From the IMG/VR virus record IMGVR_UViG_3300031578_000129, positions 1-42,020 of that record: a DNA stretch of 42,020 bases; one strand, 5' to 3'. This DNA comes from a virus. Position 1 is the stretch's first letter; every line of letters starts with the position of its first letter. Below are positions 8,595 through 17,343 of the stretch, in pieces. The notes beneath the pieces were generated by a model. The model ran no database searches. It worked only from the letters and a program-made list of their open reading frames with translations, and was not told the DNA's origin. The translations under genes and the position numbers were made by a program.

Positions 8595-8969
8595 TTAATT
8601 AGTATAGAATGTATAGTTAAGGGTATCCTCAATATTAATATCCTTAATAAGATATAGGAGATCAACAATTAGTCTTTCATTATTTGGTCTTTCAAAAACC
8701 ATTTTCTTTAGCTCAACTCGTTTCTCCCATTTAGTAATTGAATCTATAATAAACTTCTTAATCAAAGTAATTAAAACTTCATCATTCTGATCTTCTAATG
8801 CCTCATGGATACGTGATCCAAAATCATCTTGATATTCACGAGTATATAGTGGCCATGAAAGAATTATTCTTATAGAAGATTTTATAAGATCATCTCCTTC
8901 AGATATCACATGTTTACCAGATGATAATAAGAGAGGGAAAATTAACCCCTGAGTTCTTATTTGAGCCAT
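8595..8969 (-). CDS. gp25-like baseplate wedge protein (P2 gpW family)
   Basis: At 124 residues this has the normal size of the gp25/gpW family, which ties the sheath to the baseplate and nucleates sheath assembly. The core signature is visible: SSIRIILSWPLYTREYQDDFGSRIHEAL at about 31-58 (family pattern: L.T..GER...P.fG..l...l), followed by a helix, then a terminal beta pair (ELKKMVFERPNNERLIVDLLYLI). Its ATG overlaps the stop of the upstream 109-residue gene by 1 nt and the gpJ-like gene follows. Some relatives were historically called lysozymes, but there is no catalytic motif here. Confidence 0.9.
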   Translation of the reverse strand: MAQIRTQGLIFPLLLSSGKHVISEGDDLIKSSIRIILSWPLYTREYQDDFGSRIHEALEDQNDEVLITLIKKFIIDSITKWEKRVELKKMVFERPNNERLIVDLLYLIKDINIEDTLNYTFYTN

Positions 8970-9298
8970 TATTCTTTTTCAATAAAAATTTCAAGAAATT
9001 TTTGAAGATCAGCATGTCGTATCATCCATCTTGATAAATTAACTATGCGCTTTAAATTTTTCCAATCGGCATCTTCAAAATGAATTATTTTATCTTTAGA
9101 TTTTCGATCCTTATCAATCGCAGTTTGTATTCTATTTCTATCCCTTATTTCTGAAGGACTAAATCCTCCTTGTGGAACTATATCTAAGGATACTTCTAAA
9201 AGGTCAACATAATCCATAATAGAATCTTCAGCTTCTTTAATCCCAAATTTAACTTGAGAAACTTTAATATTAGTCTTTTCGATTTTTAATTCTTGCAT
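8969..9298 (-). CDS. hypothetical baseplate-operon protein, 109 aa
   Basis: I do not recognise this small, charged protein. It has a beta-like N-terminus (MQELKIEKTNIKVSQVKFGI) and a helical, basic C-terminus ending in IEKE. It has no cysteines or membrane segments. It sits directly before the gp25-like gene and after the large fibre gene, so a small baseplate or fibre-connecting role is possible. A recurring AT-rich candidate promoter lies immediately upstream. Confidence 0.65.
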   Translation of the reverse strand: MQELKIEKTNIKVSQVKFGIKEAEDSIMDYVDLLEVSLDIVPQGGFSPSEIRDRNRIQTAIDKDRKSKDKIIHFEDADWKNLKRIVNLSRWMIRHADLQKFLEIFIEKE

Positions 9299-9330
9299 AA
9301 TTATCTCTATTATATATAACTAGTGTTGTT
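9299..9330 (-). promoter_or_regulatory. candidate phage promoter/leader element before the gp25 operon
   Basis: The minus strand reads AACAACACTAGTTATATATA and continues ATAGAGATAATT up to the ATG at 9298. It is nearly identical, with small gaps, to the sequence in front of the gene starting at 26116 (AACAACACTATAGTTTATAT). The shared AACAACACTA start and ATAATT end at the same distance from an ATG are unlikely to be chance. It could be a promoter or an AT-rich translation leader. Confidence 0.45.
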
Positions 9331-9364
9331 AAATAATAGTACTAGGGAATACTAGTCATTAAAA

Positions 9365-12300
9365 CTATGGTGTTCCATAACTTAATTTCCCAGTACTAGG
9401 ATTATAATAAACTATATATGTTTCAGTAGTTTTAGCAGGTAGATATCCAGCACTACCATTACCAAAATATATATTACCTCTTATCCCAGAACCATTAGGA
9501 GACCCACCATATAAATAAAGATTACCACCATCATTATTACCTATACCATAACCTGTACCTCCCCTAACAGTAAGATTATATCCTATAGGATGCCCACTAT
9601 ATCCCATAGACCCATAAACTTGTCCATTTATTGCAGCCCATGATATCCAACCATCACTAAGTAAATTTACAGGATTTAAAATACCTGCTATGATAACTGA
9701 AGCATTAGCATTACCTAAATAAATTCCTTGATTCCCTGATATTGTACCCAATACAATAGACCCATCAGCCCCTGACATAATAGTCATATCTGGACTTGCT
9801 ACAGGTGTATATATGTTATTAGTATATAACCTTGACGCATAAAAATATCCATTATAATTTAATCTTGTTGTAGCTGTTGTATCTGTTGTACCTGTATAAA
9901 ATTCTCCACCTGATTGTTTTGACCCATAAGCCTGATACCTATCAGTAACCCAATCGAGTAAAGTAGAATCAACTGGAGTAGTACCTCCTCCACCTGCAGG
10001 TACAGCCCAATTACCATCAGCTCGAAGAAAATAAGTAACACCTAAATTACTTGACCCGGGAACTAACCCTTTCAGATTACTGGTAGTTGAAAATAGATTA
10101 AGTAATGAAGTAGCTTGAGTAGCATTTAAAGCTTCTACATCACCAAAACCTACAGTAATACGGCCTAGAAATGAAGCTGTGGCTACCTGAGCCATTTTAA
10201 CAAGGGTTACTTTATTTGTTCCTATTGCAACAACTCCAGAACCATTAATTGTTATATCACCTGAAACTGTAGTGAAACCATAAGTTGTAGCAGCCGTAGC
10301 TAATAAAATTTGTCCTGCTGTTTTACCCGAAATAGTATGAAATGAGCTATCCAATACATGAGGTAATGCAGTTTGAGCATCTCCTAATAATCCTCCCAAA
10401 CCCACTACTGATATTTCATCTGAACCACCATCTTGGTGAGAAGTAGCATGTGCATCCGGGGTTCCTGCTGTAGGTATATCATACCATCCTTTTATTCCAG
10501 AACTATTAGTACCATATAATTTACTATTACCTGGAGCATCAGCATCATTTACAAAATTAACATAATTACTGGATTCTACTAAAGAATATCTAAAAGTATA
10601 AACAGTTCCACCTCCAACACCTAAATCAATAGTAGATCCATTTATCCTTGCATACGCACTTGTAGTAGTAGTCCATATATCACCATTAACTGGAGATGCC
10701 GGAGCAGCTCCATGTGGTAATCTTAATCCAGCATAAGACGTAGTAGATGCTGGTGTTATTACTCTATGACCAAAAGTTATACCATCTCCTACAGTAAATT
10801 CATTAATTAGATTCGTTTTAAAAATATAATCTGTTCCTACCCACTCTGAATAAAGTTCCATATTACCCTCTAAAAGATACCTATCATTAATACCTAATCT
10901 AAATTGATAATTTACATTAGCAGAATATAAAGTTACATAATTTCCTATTAAAAGATTAAAAGAACCCGTAGTAAAATTATGCCCTGCAGTATAACCTATA
11001 AATAAATTATATGATCCTGTTGATTGTCCATCTATTCCAAAACCTGCTTGAGCTCCTAAAAATGTATTAATTTCTCCAGTAGCATAATATCCACTACAAT
11101 AACCAATTGCTGTTAAACTAACAGATGTAGTTATTTTATGTCCTGCTTGATAACCTACTGCTACATTAGAATGACCTGTAGATATATTATATAAGGATTG
11201 AAATCCTATTCCTACATTACTAAGTGCATTATTAGATAAATTTGTACCTTTACCTGCCCCACCCCCTATATATACATTATAATAACCACTTGAATTATAC
11301 CGTCCTGCCTCTGATCCTATTGCTACATTACCTGCTCCAGTAATTGTATATGAATCAGAACCAGCCATAGAAAATGCACCCACTACTGTATTACTTGTTC
11401 CCGTAGAATGATACCAACCTGCAGAATACCCTATTAAAACATTAAGATCACCCGTAATAGAAGCTGATACTATTCCTGTTCCTGCACCATATCCTACAAA
11501 TACATTATATTCACCAATTGAATAATAACCAGCATCAACACCTATAGCTACAGAATATTCCCCATCAATTAAACTTCTTAAAGAATTATTCCCTATGGCT
11601 ATATTACCCTCTCCACTATTCAAACTTACTAAACTATTGACTCCTATACCTAAATTATTATTACCTGTAGTTATAGCATATAAAGCACTAGTACCTATTC
11701 CTATATTAGCTGCTCCCGTACTTGTTGTCTCAACACCAAACCCAGCTGCATAACCTATAAACACATTATTAGCTCCTACAATATGATGTCCAGCTGCATA
11801 ACCTATATAAACTATAGTTCCATAATTAGCATCCATACCTGCAGCATACCCTATTATTACACTATCTGATACATTATTAGAGCTTCTAAGGGTATTATAC
11901 CCTATCACTACATTACGACTCCCCTCAGAAATATTAATAAATGATTCTGCCCCTATTATTATATTTGATGATCCACTTGTTATATTATTTCCAGCTAAAT
12001 ACCCAATTAAAATATTATCCAATCCTGTTATAGAATCATTACCTGCAGATTCAGCTATTCTTATTACCCTATTAATAGAACTATAAAATATTATTTTAGT
12101 TGAATCTTCTCTTATATCAAGAGCATCAGGGAAACTAATATAATTATCCTTATGAAATATACCTTCTATTTCAACTCCATAATCAAGAGTATATTCTTCA
12201 ATAATATCAACCAATATTTTACCACTAGTAGCTATATTATCACCTAAAGTAAATGGACTTAAAACTATACCATTTTTTTGCCAATACTGAGTAGTAGTAA

Positions 12301-13705
12301 ATGCCAATTCAGCTAAAGTTTTGGTACCAGTAACTTCATCAGTAAAAGATAAATTACCCCCAAGGTCTTTCCATATTTGAACTGTTGATAAAATTTGTCC
12401 TAACCCTACTGTTTCCCCTACATAACTAAATATAATATCATTAGCAGAAGAATTATCAACATTCATATTAAGTCTTAAATCATTACCTAAAATATCCCCA
12501 GTAACTGTTAATCCTATATCATCAGCATCCCAGATATGTGATATCTCAATAGCTGACATTTTATTTAGTAAAATTATTTCCCCCTGTTGATATAAAGAAC
12601 CTCTTTTTGCTGTATAATTAATAATTACCGTTGCATCATCTATTCTACCCCCGACCACTAAATTAGTAATAGAATTATATGGCAATGTTTCATGGTAAGT
12701 AATAATACCATATTGAGTACCACCACCAGAAACTATTCTTGCCCCAAAACCAATAGACTCATCTCTAAGAAGCATACCTTCTATTTCAACCCCATAATCA
12801 AGGGTATACTCATTAATAGTATCAACATTAATCGTAGAAGGTAATTCATAAGGAGGTACCCAAGATCTAATCCCCGCAATAGTAGAAGATAATAATCTAC
12901 CATCAACAGTTGGATTACCCAAAGCTTCCTCTGCCCCAACATCAAGATAACCCAAACCATGAAATGCAAACCCAAAAGTAGTAGTACTTAATGATTTTAA
13001 AAAATACCCCACAGTAAGTCCCGAAACAGTATGATAAGTTGAGCTATCTAATTGATGACTTAAAGGTTCGTAAGCAGATGGTTTCCCAGTAATATTATCC
13101 CATACTAAATAATAATTTGGTAACTGACTACCTAATCTCTCTGAATCATCTACTACCCCATTTTCATCAGTATCGTAAGTAGACTTTAACATATTACCTA
13201 CACCACCCCCTGAAACTGCCTGAATAGCCGAGTCAACATATACTTTTACTGCTCTAGATGTAGGAGCCATATTATTTCCCCCGACCAATAAAGGACTTGT
13301 TTCAGCATTAAACATTAAATCATTTCCTTGCATATAAAGGAAAGGTTGGGCTCCCACTTGAACTCCCCCTACTTTAATATTAGTGGCTAAAGGAATAATA
13401 TCAACATAAAGTTTATAATTATTAAGGTTTAATTTTATAGTTTCATCATCAATTTTATCCGCCAAATATCCCGGTAAAATATCATCAAAATCCCCCCTTA
13501 CTTGATATGAGGGTTCTAACATTGTGGGATCTAAAACATAAGATTCTAATAAAGTATATATAGGATTAGCTAATCTCTCCATAGAATCTTTCATCTCATT
13601 ATACATAGACATAGGCATAGGCTGACCAGCTAAGATTGGGTAACGTGAGTTAACCACCATAGCTTGAAAAATAGCCTCTAAAAATTCTAACCTAGTCTGT
13701 GCCAT
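9365..13705 (-). CDS. giant tail fibre/adhesin with YadA-head-like repeats, 1446 aa
   Basis: This is the probable receptor-binding fibre. Residues 1-150 look like a baseplate-anchoring domain (helical start MAQTRLEFLEAIFQAMVV). Two related modules each carry EYTLDYGVEIEG (about 300 and 500), and between them lies a beta domain (about 325-440) that is homologous to the separate 108-residue gene at 40224-40550. Residues about 555-930 are a run of roughly 20-residue repeats of the type GNNNLGIGVNSL/YNVFIGYAAG, like the Hep_Hag repeats of trimeric YadA-type adhesins, predicting a trimeric left-handed beta roll. The C-terminal third has fibre modules (LRADGNWAVP) and ends in NPSTGKLSYGTP. A paired motif LDSS(T/F)(Y/F)HT(V/I)SG occurs near 220 and 1120. 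It sits unusually inside the baseplate operon, between spike and wedge genes. Confidence 0.85.
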   Translation of the reverse strand: MAQTRLEFLEAIFQAMVVNSRYPILAGQPMPMSMYNEMKDSMERLANPIYTLLESYVLDPTMLEPSYQVRGDFDDILPGYLADKIDDETIKLNLNNYKLYVDIIPLATNIKVGGVQVGAQPFLYMQGNDLMFNAETSPLLVGGNNMAPTSRAVKVYVDSAIQAVSGGGVGNMLKSTYDTDENGVVDDSERLGSQLPNYYLVWDNITGKPSAYEPLSHQLDSSTYHTVSGLTVGYFLKSLSTTTFGFAFHGLGYLDVGAEEALGNPTVDGRLLSSTIAGIRSWVPPYELPSTINVDTINEYTLDYGVEIEGMLLRDESIGFGARIVSGGGTQYGIITYHETLPYNSITNLVVGGRIDDATVIINYTAKRGSLYQQGEIILLNKMSAIEISHIWDADDIGLTVTGDILGNDLRLNMNVDNSSANDIIFSYVGETVGLGQILSTVQIWKDLGGNLSFTDEVTGTKTLAELAFTTTQYWQKNGIVLSPFTLGDNIATSGKILVDIIEEYTLDYGVEIEGIFHKDNYISFPDALDIREDSTKIIFYSSINRVIRIAESAGNDSITGLDNILIGYLAGNNITSGSSNIIIGAESFINISEGSRNVVIGYNTLRSSNNVSDSVIIGYAAGMDANYGTIVYIGYAAGHHIVGANNVFIGYAAGFGVETTSTGAANIGIGTSALYAITTGNNNLGIGVNSLVSLNSGEGNIAIGNNSLRSLIDGEYSVAIGVDAGYYSIGEYNVFVGYGAGTGIVSASITGDLNVLIGYSAGWYHSTGTSNTVVGAFSMAGSDSYTITGAGNVAIGSEAGRYNSSGYYNVYIGGGAGKGTNLSNNALSNVGIGFQSLYNISTGHSNVAVGYQAGHKITTSVSLTAIGYCSGYYATGEINTFLGAQAGFGIDGQSTGSYNLFIGYTAGHNFTTGSFNLLIGNYVTLYSANVNYQFRLGINDRYLLEGNMELYSEWVGTDYIFKTNLINEFTVGDGITFGHRVITPASTTSYAGLRLPHGAAPASPVNGDIWTTTTSAYARINGSTIDLGVGGGTVYTFRYSLVESSNYVNFVNDADAPGNSKLYGTNSSGIKGWYDIPTAGTPDAHATSHQDGGSDEISVVGLGGLLGDAQTALPHVLDSSFHTISGKTAGQILLATAATTYGFTTVSGDITINGSGVVAIGTNKVTLVKMAQVATASFLGRITVGFGDVEALNATQATSLLNLFSTTSNLKGLVPGSSNLGVTYFLRADGNWAVPAGGGGTTPVDSTLLDWVTDRYQAYGSKQSGGEFYTGTTDTTATTRLNYNGYFYASRLYTNNIYTPVASPDMTIMSGADGSIVLGTISGNQGIYLGNANASVIIAGILNPVNLLSDGWISWAAINGQVYGSMGYSGHPIGYNLTVRGGTGYGIGNNDGGNLYLYGGSPNGSGIRGNIYFGNGSAGYLPAKTTETYIVYYNPSTGKLSYGTP

Positions 13706-14334
13706 TAATGTAATACTCTTTCATTTTCAATATAAGGTTGATCTGTTTCTGATACATCTTCTGGTGCAGGATTACTCGGATCTAATGGACCAGCAAAACC
13801 AGAAATTGGGTCTATCAAATTATGTAACCTATAATGAGCTAAAAAATCATTTAACTTTTGTTCTATCTTATTTAACATTTCTGTTAGCTCGATCACTTTT
13901 ACTAACCCCACATTCTCCCCATGATTTATTATGATCTGATTATTTATATCATCAACAACAATTGTTTGACCTTTAGGAGATCTAAAACCATAAATTTTAG
14001 TTGAAGTAAATTCTTCAGGCTTCTCCCCCTTAGCTCGATGCCCAAAATTCCAAATAGGAAACCTTGTATCGCCATGCTCAAATTCAATCCATACTATTTC
14101 TCCCTTAAGAGGTAATAATTGAATCCCATAATTATTCCCACCCCATTGAGTTTTAGGATAAGCCCATGATGGGTGTAATTTATTTTTTGTAACAGATGGA
14201 ATTTTAACTTGAATTCTTCCTAAACCTATTGGATCATCATTATCAATCACATAACCCCGATAAGAAGAATAGTATTTTCCTATTGATTCAAAACCATAAT
14301 AAAGTATATTATCAAAAACTTCTCGTAAGGTCAT
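13705..14334 (-). CDS. gp5-like baseplate spike protein with OB-fold, no lysozyme domain
   Basis: This is the central spike that pierces the cell envelope. Residues about 23-110 match the gp5/gpV/VgrG OB-fold: YRGYVIDNDDPIGLGRIQVKIP, then SWAYPKTQWGG, LPLKGEIVWIEFEHGD, and FPIWNFG. A short beta stretch follows (YGFRSPKGQTIVVDDINNQI), then a helix (LTEMLNKIEQKLNDFLAHYR) and a Pro/Asp-rich tail. The protein has only 209 residues, so the lysozyme domain of T4 gp5 and a long beta-helix needle are absent. Its ATG overlaps the stop of the hub gene by 4 nt, as expected for a hub-spike pair. Confidence 0.88.
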   Translation of the reverse strand: MTLREVFDNILYYGFESIGKYYSSYRGYVIDNDDPIGLGRIQVKIPSVTKNKLHPSWAYPKTQWGGNNYGIQLLPLKGEIVWIEFEHGDTRFPIWNFGHRAKGEKPEEFTSTKIYGFRSPKGQTIVVDDINNQIIINHGENVGLVKVIELTEMLNKIEQKLNDFLAHYRLHNLIDPISGFAGPLDPSNPAPEDVSETDQPYIENERVLH

Positions 14335-16205
14335 TTGTTTTCTGGTTTAAAATCCACGATTGATTTTGGGTCACTAGCCAATCTAATTAACCTATCAATA
14401 GCCTCATCGGGTTCATATTTATCAAATAAATCTCGAAGAGTAATAGTTTTATATTGTGATTGTAATATTGGGGATTTTAATTCCACTCCAGGTATAGCTA
14501 CAAAATCTCTTTCCTCCATCCAATAAGTAACACTAATATTGGATCCAAATATATACTGTTCTCTTTTATACTGTTCTTTAATAAGTTCTTTAACCTCTTC
14601 AGACATTGCTTCATACTCTTCTTTTGAAAAATTAGTTATAATAGTCATCATAGCTTCAGGAACAACCTTAATACAATCCAATTCTACTTTATATCCCTGA
14701 TTAGTGATTATATGTTCACATACTTTTACATAATAATGGCCCTCATGTTGTTTATGTACATTTGTTATCCTAAGAGTTAATTCACTTTTCATCCAAGGAT
14801 CACCCTCGAGAATAACATTCCCTTCTTCTTTATCCATAGCTAATTCCCTTTGACGATTATTAGTTACATTAACTGCTTCTTCATAAGTCATCATAGGTAA
14901 TGTATACCACAAAGCCCTTAATATTACATCATGTATATATGGATCAAATTGTGGACCTTCACTACTTCTTACAAAAGGATCTGGATTTACTACTCTTGTA
15001 TTATCTGGAACTGCTAACCCAGGATACCCATCTTTTAATTTAAAAGGTTTATCAAAATGTCCTGGCCAGAATCTTTGTTCTGGAGTACCAGGATTAAAAT
15101 AAGCCCCTTCTATTTCTGTAACCCCAAACTTTCCATAAGGAACATTTCTTAAATTTAAATATTTTTCGATCTCGTATTTTTTCATTTCATCCGAAATCTT
15201 CCTATCTTTTAATACTTCTTTTGGTGTTCTTAATTCATATAAAGCTTTTCTATAATCATCTATAAAAAAGTTTTTACGATCTTGAGGATCCATACCAGCA
15301 TAAGATATAACTTCTTTATCAAAATTTTCAAATTTTGTTTTAGCTGTAAAGTCAATTAATCCTATTTCTTCTGATTTATATTTATATTGTTTATAAACCC
15401 CTTTCCCCAAATTTCTATTATGAATTAATAATGTATCACCTCGACCTGTTATAAACCAAGGACCTCTAGGACATTTTTTAAATATATCTTGCATTACTAT
15501 AAAAGTAGATCTATTAGAAGTTGGTATACTTTGTTTCTCTTCTAAAAATACTCTTACAGGATGATCAACATCAACAAACCAAGTCCCAGCTTGAGTAGGT
15601 TTTTGGTTTATTAAAATACTTTTTGATCCCTCTGGTGCTTCATCAATAGGGTCAAAAAATATTCCTTCATATGGCGGTCCGTAATCTGGAACATTAACTG
15701 GAACTAATCTATCCTCACTTTGATATTCTTTTCTTCTAACTTGAGCATAAATCCTTTCCCCCCTATCCTTAATTACAATATTATATCTCCCATAAACTTG
15801 AGCCCTAATATAATCGATAAAAGCCCCCTCACCAATATCATCTGACCTAGTAACTTTAAGATATGCTAAATAATCTGTACATATCAATTCTGTATAAATT
15901 ACTTCCCTACCATATTTACTTGTTAAATCCCTAACTACTACTGTTGTAACAGGACTTATAGGATTACCAATATACCCCCAAACACATTGTAATTTTGTTC
16001 CACGTTCCACCCTAAATTTATTTAAAGCTTTTGGATTTCTCATTTGTAACTTTATCGTACAAATATCTTCATCCTCATCATCATATTTATATCTAAAAGA
16101 CACAACTGACACATCATCTTGATCTTCAGTTGTGGCTAATTGATTACCCAACATATCAAAAATAGATACAAAAATAGTTTTTATTGGTCTATCTAGCTCC
16201 GCCAT
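14331..16205 (-). CDS. baseplate hub protein (gpD/gp27-like)
   Basis: The 624-residue product is the likely trimeric hub that joins the tube to the spike. The N-terminus (KTIFVSIFDMLGNQL, then DICTIKLQMRNPKAL and RGTKLQCVWGYIG) follows the late-control D/Mu gp44 pattern of two tube-like barrels. A middle insertion (about 150-430), rich in Arg, Pro and Tyr, is larger than in P2 gpD. Near 480-530 another beta segment, ITNVHKQHEGHYYVKVCEHII, resembles the second barrel. Overlaps with the LysM gene (17 nt) and the spike gene (4 nt) show tight co-translation. The family call comes from both order and pattern. Confidence 0.82.
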   Translation of the reverse strand: MAELDRPIKTIFVSIFDMLGNQLATTEDQDDVSVVSFRYKYDDEDEDICTIKLQMRNPKALNKFRVERGTKLQCVWGYIGNPISPVTTVVVRDLTSKYGREVIYTELICTDYLAYLKVTRSDDIGEGAFIDYIRAQVYGRYNIVIKDRGERIYAQVRRKEYQSEDRLVPVNVPDYGPPYEGIFFDPIDEAPEGSKSILINQKPTQAGTWFVDVDHPVRVFLEEKQSIPTSNRSTFIVMQDIFKKCPRGPWFITGRGDTLLIHNRNLGKGVYKQYKYKSEEIGLIDFTAKTKFENFDKEVISYAGMDPQDRKNFFIDDYRKALYELRTPKEVLKDRKISDEMKKYEIEKYLNLRNVPYGKFGVTEIEGAYFNPGTPEQRFWPGHFDKPFKLKDGYPGLAVPDNTRVVNPDPFVRSSEGPQFDPYIHDVILRALWYTLPMMTYEEAVNVTNNRQRELAMDKEEGNVILEGDPWMKSELTLRITNVHKQHEGHYYVKVCEHIITNQGYKVELDCIKVVPEAMMTIITNFSKEEYEAMSEEVKELIKEQYKREQYIFGSNISVTYWMEERDFVAIPGVELKSPILQSQYKTITLRDLFDKYEPDEAIDRLIRLASDPKSIVDFKPENK

Positions 16206-16488
16206 ATAAAGACTGGATTAATGGAATACTTGGAATTAGAATAATTTCCCCTACAGGTAAATCAAATATATCTTCTATATTATCATTAACATCAGCTATC
16301 ATAAACCATAAAGAAGAATAACCATAATATTTTCTAGCAATAAAATGAAGTGTATCACTATATGAGATAGTATGATAAATATCTGATACTGATTGTTTAT
16401 AAAAAATATTATTTCTAAATAAGGTCAATTCCCCAGAACCAAAATCCACCAAATATCCCCTATCATATAACCCTTCTGAAATTACCAT
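16189..16488 (-). CDS. small LysM-like tail protein (P2 gpX/gp53-like)
   Basis: The 99-residue product contains one LysM-like unit at about 38-90: ISYSDTLHFIARKYYGYSSLWFMIADVND, then LPVGEIILIP. The family uses this fold in tail proteins (P2 gpX, XkdP, T4 gp53) to hold baseplate parts together rather than to bind peptidoglycan outside the cell. It lies between the CIS-tube-like protein and the hub. In extracellular injection systems such as PVC and Afp these two activities are fused in one protein, and here they are separate genes. Confidence 0.85.
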   Translation of the reverse strand: MVISEGLYDRGYLVDFGSGELTLFRNNIFYKQSVSDIYHTISYSDTLHFIARKYYGYSSLWFMIADVNDNIEDIFDLPVGEIILIPSIPLIQSLYGGAR

Positions 16489-16497
16489 AGCTTTATA

Positions 16498-17343
16498 TTA
16501 TTTACTAGTAGGTGAAGCATTCCCAACATATTCTATTTCAACTTTAGTTAAATTATTTCTAGTAATTCTTCCTAATGTTATCGTTTGATATGCCTGTATT
16601 GGTAACATATATGTAGATTCTAATTGACCTTGTAAATTAATATTACCCTTATTAAAATTAGACAATCTATAAGGTGCAGATAATACTATAAATTCATGAT
16701 CAGAGAATAATACATTTTCTTTTCCCCACATAAGTTTTACTCTATGTGGATCACCTGTATAACCGTCTGCCTTAGTAAGAGATTCTATTCTTCTACAATT
16801 TTCAATAACTTGTCTCCTCCCCCAATCAAAAGCATACCAATCTATTTCGAATTCCAGTTTATCTTGACTCCCAGTATAATGATATATAGGATTATTTCTA
16901 CCCATAGGTTGGATAGTAGCAAAAGCAGACTCACAATTATATTCTAATTCCTTAGGAATAAAAGGTAACCTAATAACTTCATATTGATTATCTTTTCCTT
17001 TAGCATCCAAATCAATAATAGATATATAATCCCTTAATTCTAAACCCTTATTAGGAACAAATTTACTATGACCAGAAACATCTGGTGAATTTTCACCTAA
17101 TACTGGGATTTTTCTTTTTTCCTCGAGTTCTTTAGAATATGGGGTAATTATACTATGATCCCTAGTATCTGGAGAAAAAGTTCCAAATATTTTTATATCT
17201 GGATCTTCACCTACATTTTTAACCCTACGAAAAAATACTATAGCTCTACGAGCATCCATACTCCATTGTATTACCTGACTAACTGGTTTAGGAGGAATAA
17301 AAGTATGGTAATTTGTAAATAAAGGATTAGTAATTATAGCCAT
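16498..17343 (-). CDS. tube-initiator/CIS-tube-like baseplate protein, 281 aa
   Basis: The C-terminal two thirds (about 110-275) contain RLPFIPKELEYNCESAFATI followed by IGRNNPIYHYTG-like and KLEFEIDWYAFD segments. This corresponds to the CIS-tube family pattern (FQFNP.eY.....a.w......g...p.vqy.g......f...f). Members form the adaptor ring where the tail tube starts on the hub. The N-terminal 100 residues are charged and have repeated S/PD-rich loops with no recognised domain. It overlaps the start of nothing but follows the tape measure by 0-1 nt, and the LysM protein is next, an order shared with Pvc7/Afp7-type and XkdP-type loci. Confidence 0.7.
   Translation of the reverse strand: MAIITNPLFTNYHTFIPPKPVSQVIQWSMDARRAIVFFRRVKNVGEDPDIKIFGTFSPDTRDHSIITPYSKELEEKRKIPVLGENSPDVSGHSKFVPNKGLELRDYISIIDLDAKGKDNQYEVIRLPFIPKELEYNCESAFATIQPMGRNNPIYHYTGSQDKLEFEIDWYAFDWGRRQVIENCRRIESLTKADGYTGDPHRVKLMWGKENVLFSDHEFIVLSAPYRLSNFNKGNINLQGQLESTYMLPIQAYQTITLGRITRNNLTKVEIEYVGNASPTSK

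Noticed and set aside
9331-9364. Inverted ACTAGT-type sequences between the fibre and the gp25 operon as a terminator
   Set aside because: Pairing is only about five bases with no stable stem and no T run; it is likely AT-rich spacer with a chance palindrome.
10900-12050. Short, regularly spaced repeats that look CRISPR-like
   Set aside because: The repeats are coding, imperfect and in frame (N-x-IG-x-x-AG); there are no identical repeats with unique spacers, no leader and no cas genes.
9365-13705. Diversity-generating retroelement acting on the fibre
   Set aside because: No reverse transcriptase and no template/variable repeat pair with adenine-specific differences was found in the window; the repeats vary as protein repeats do.
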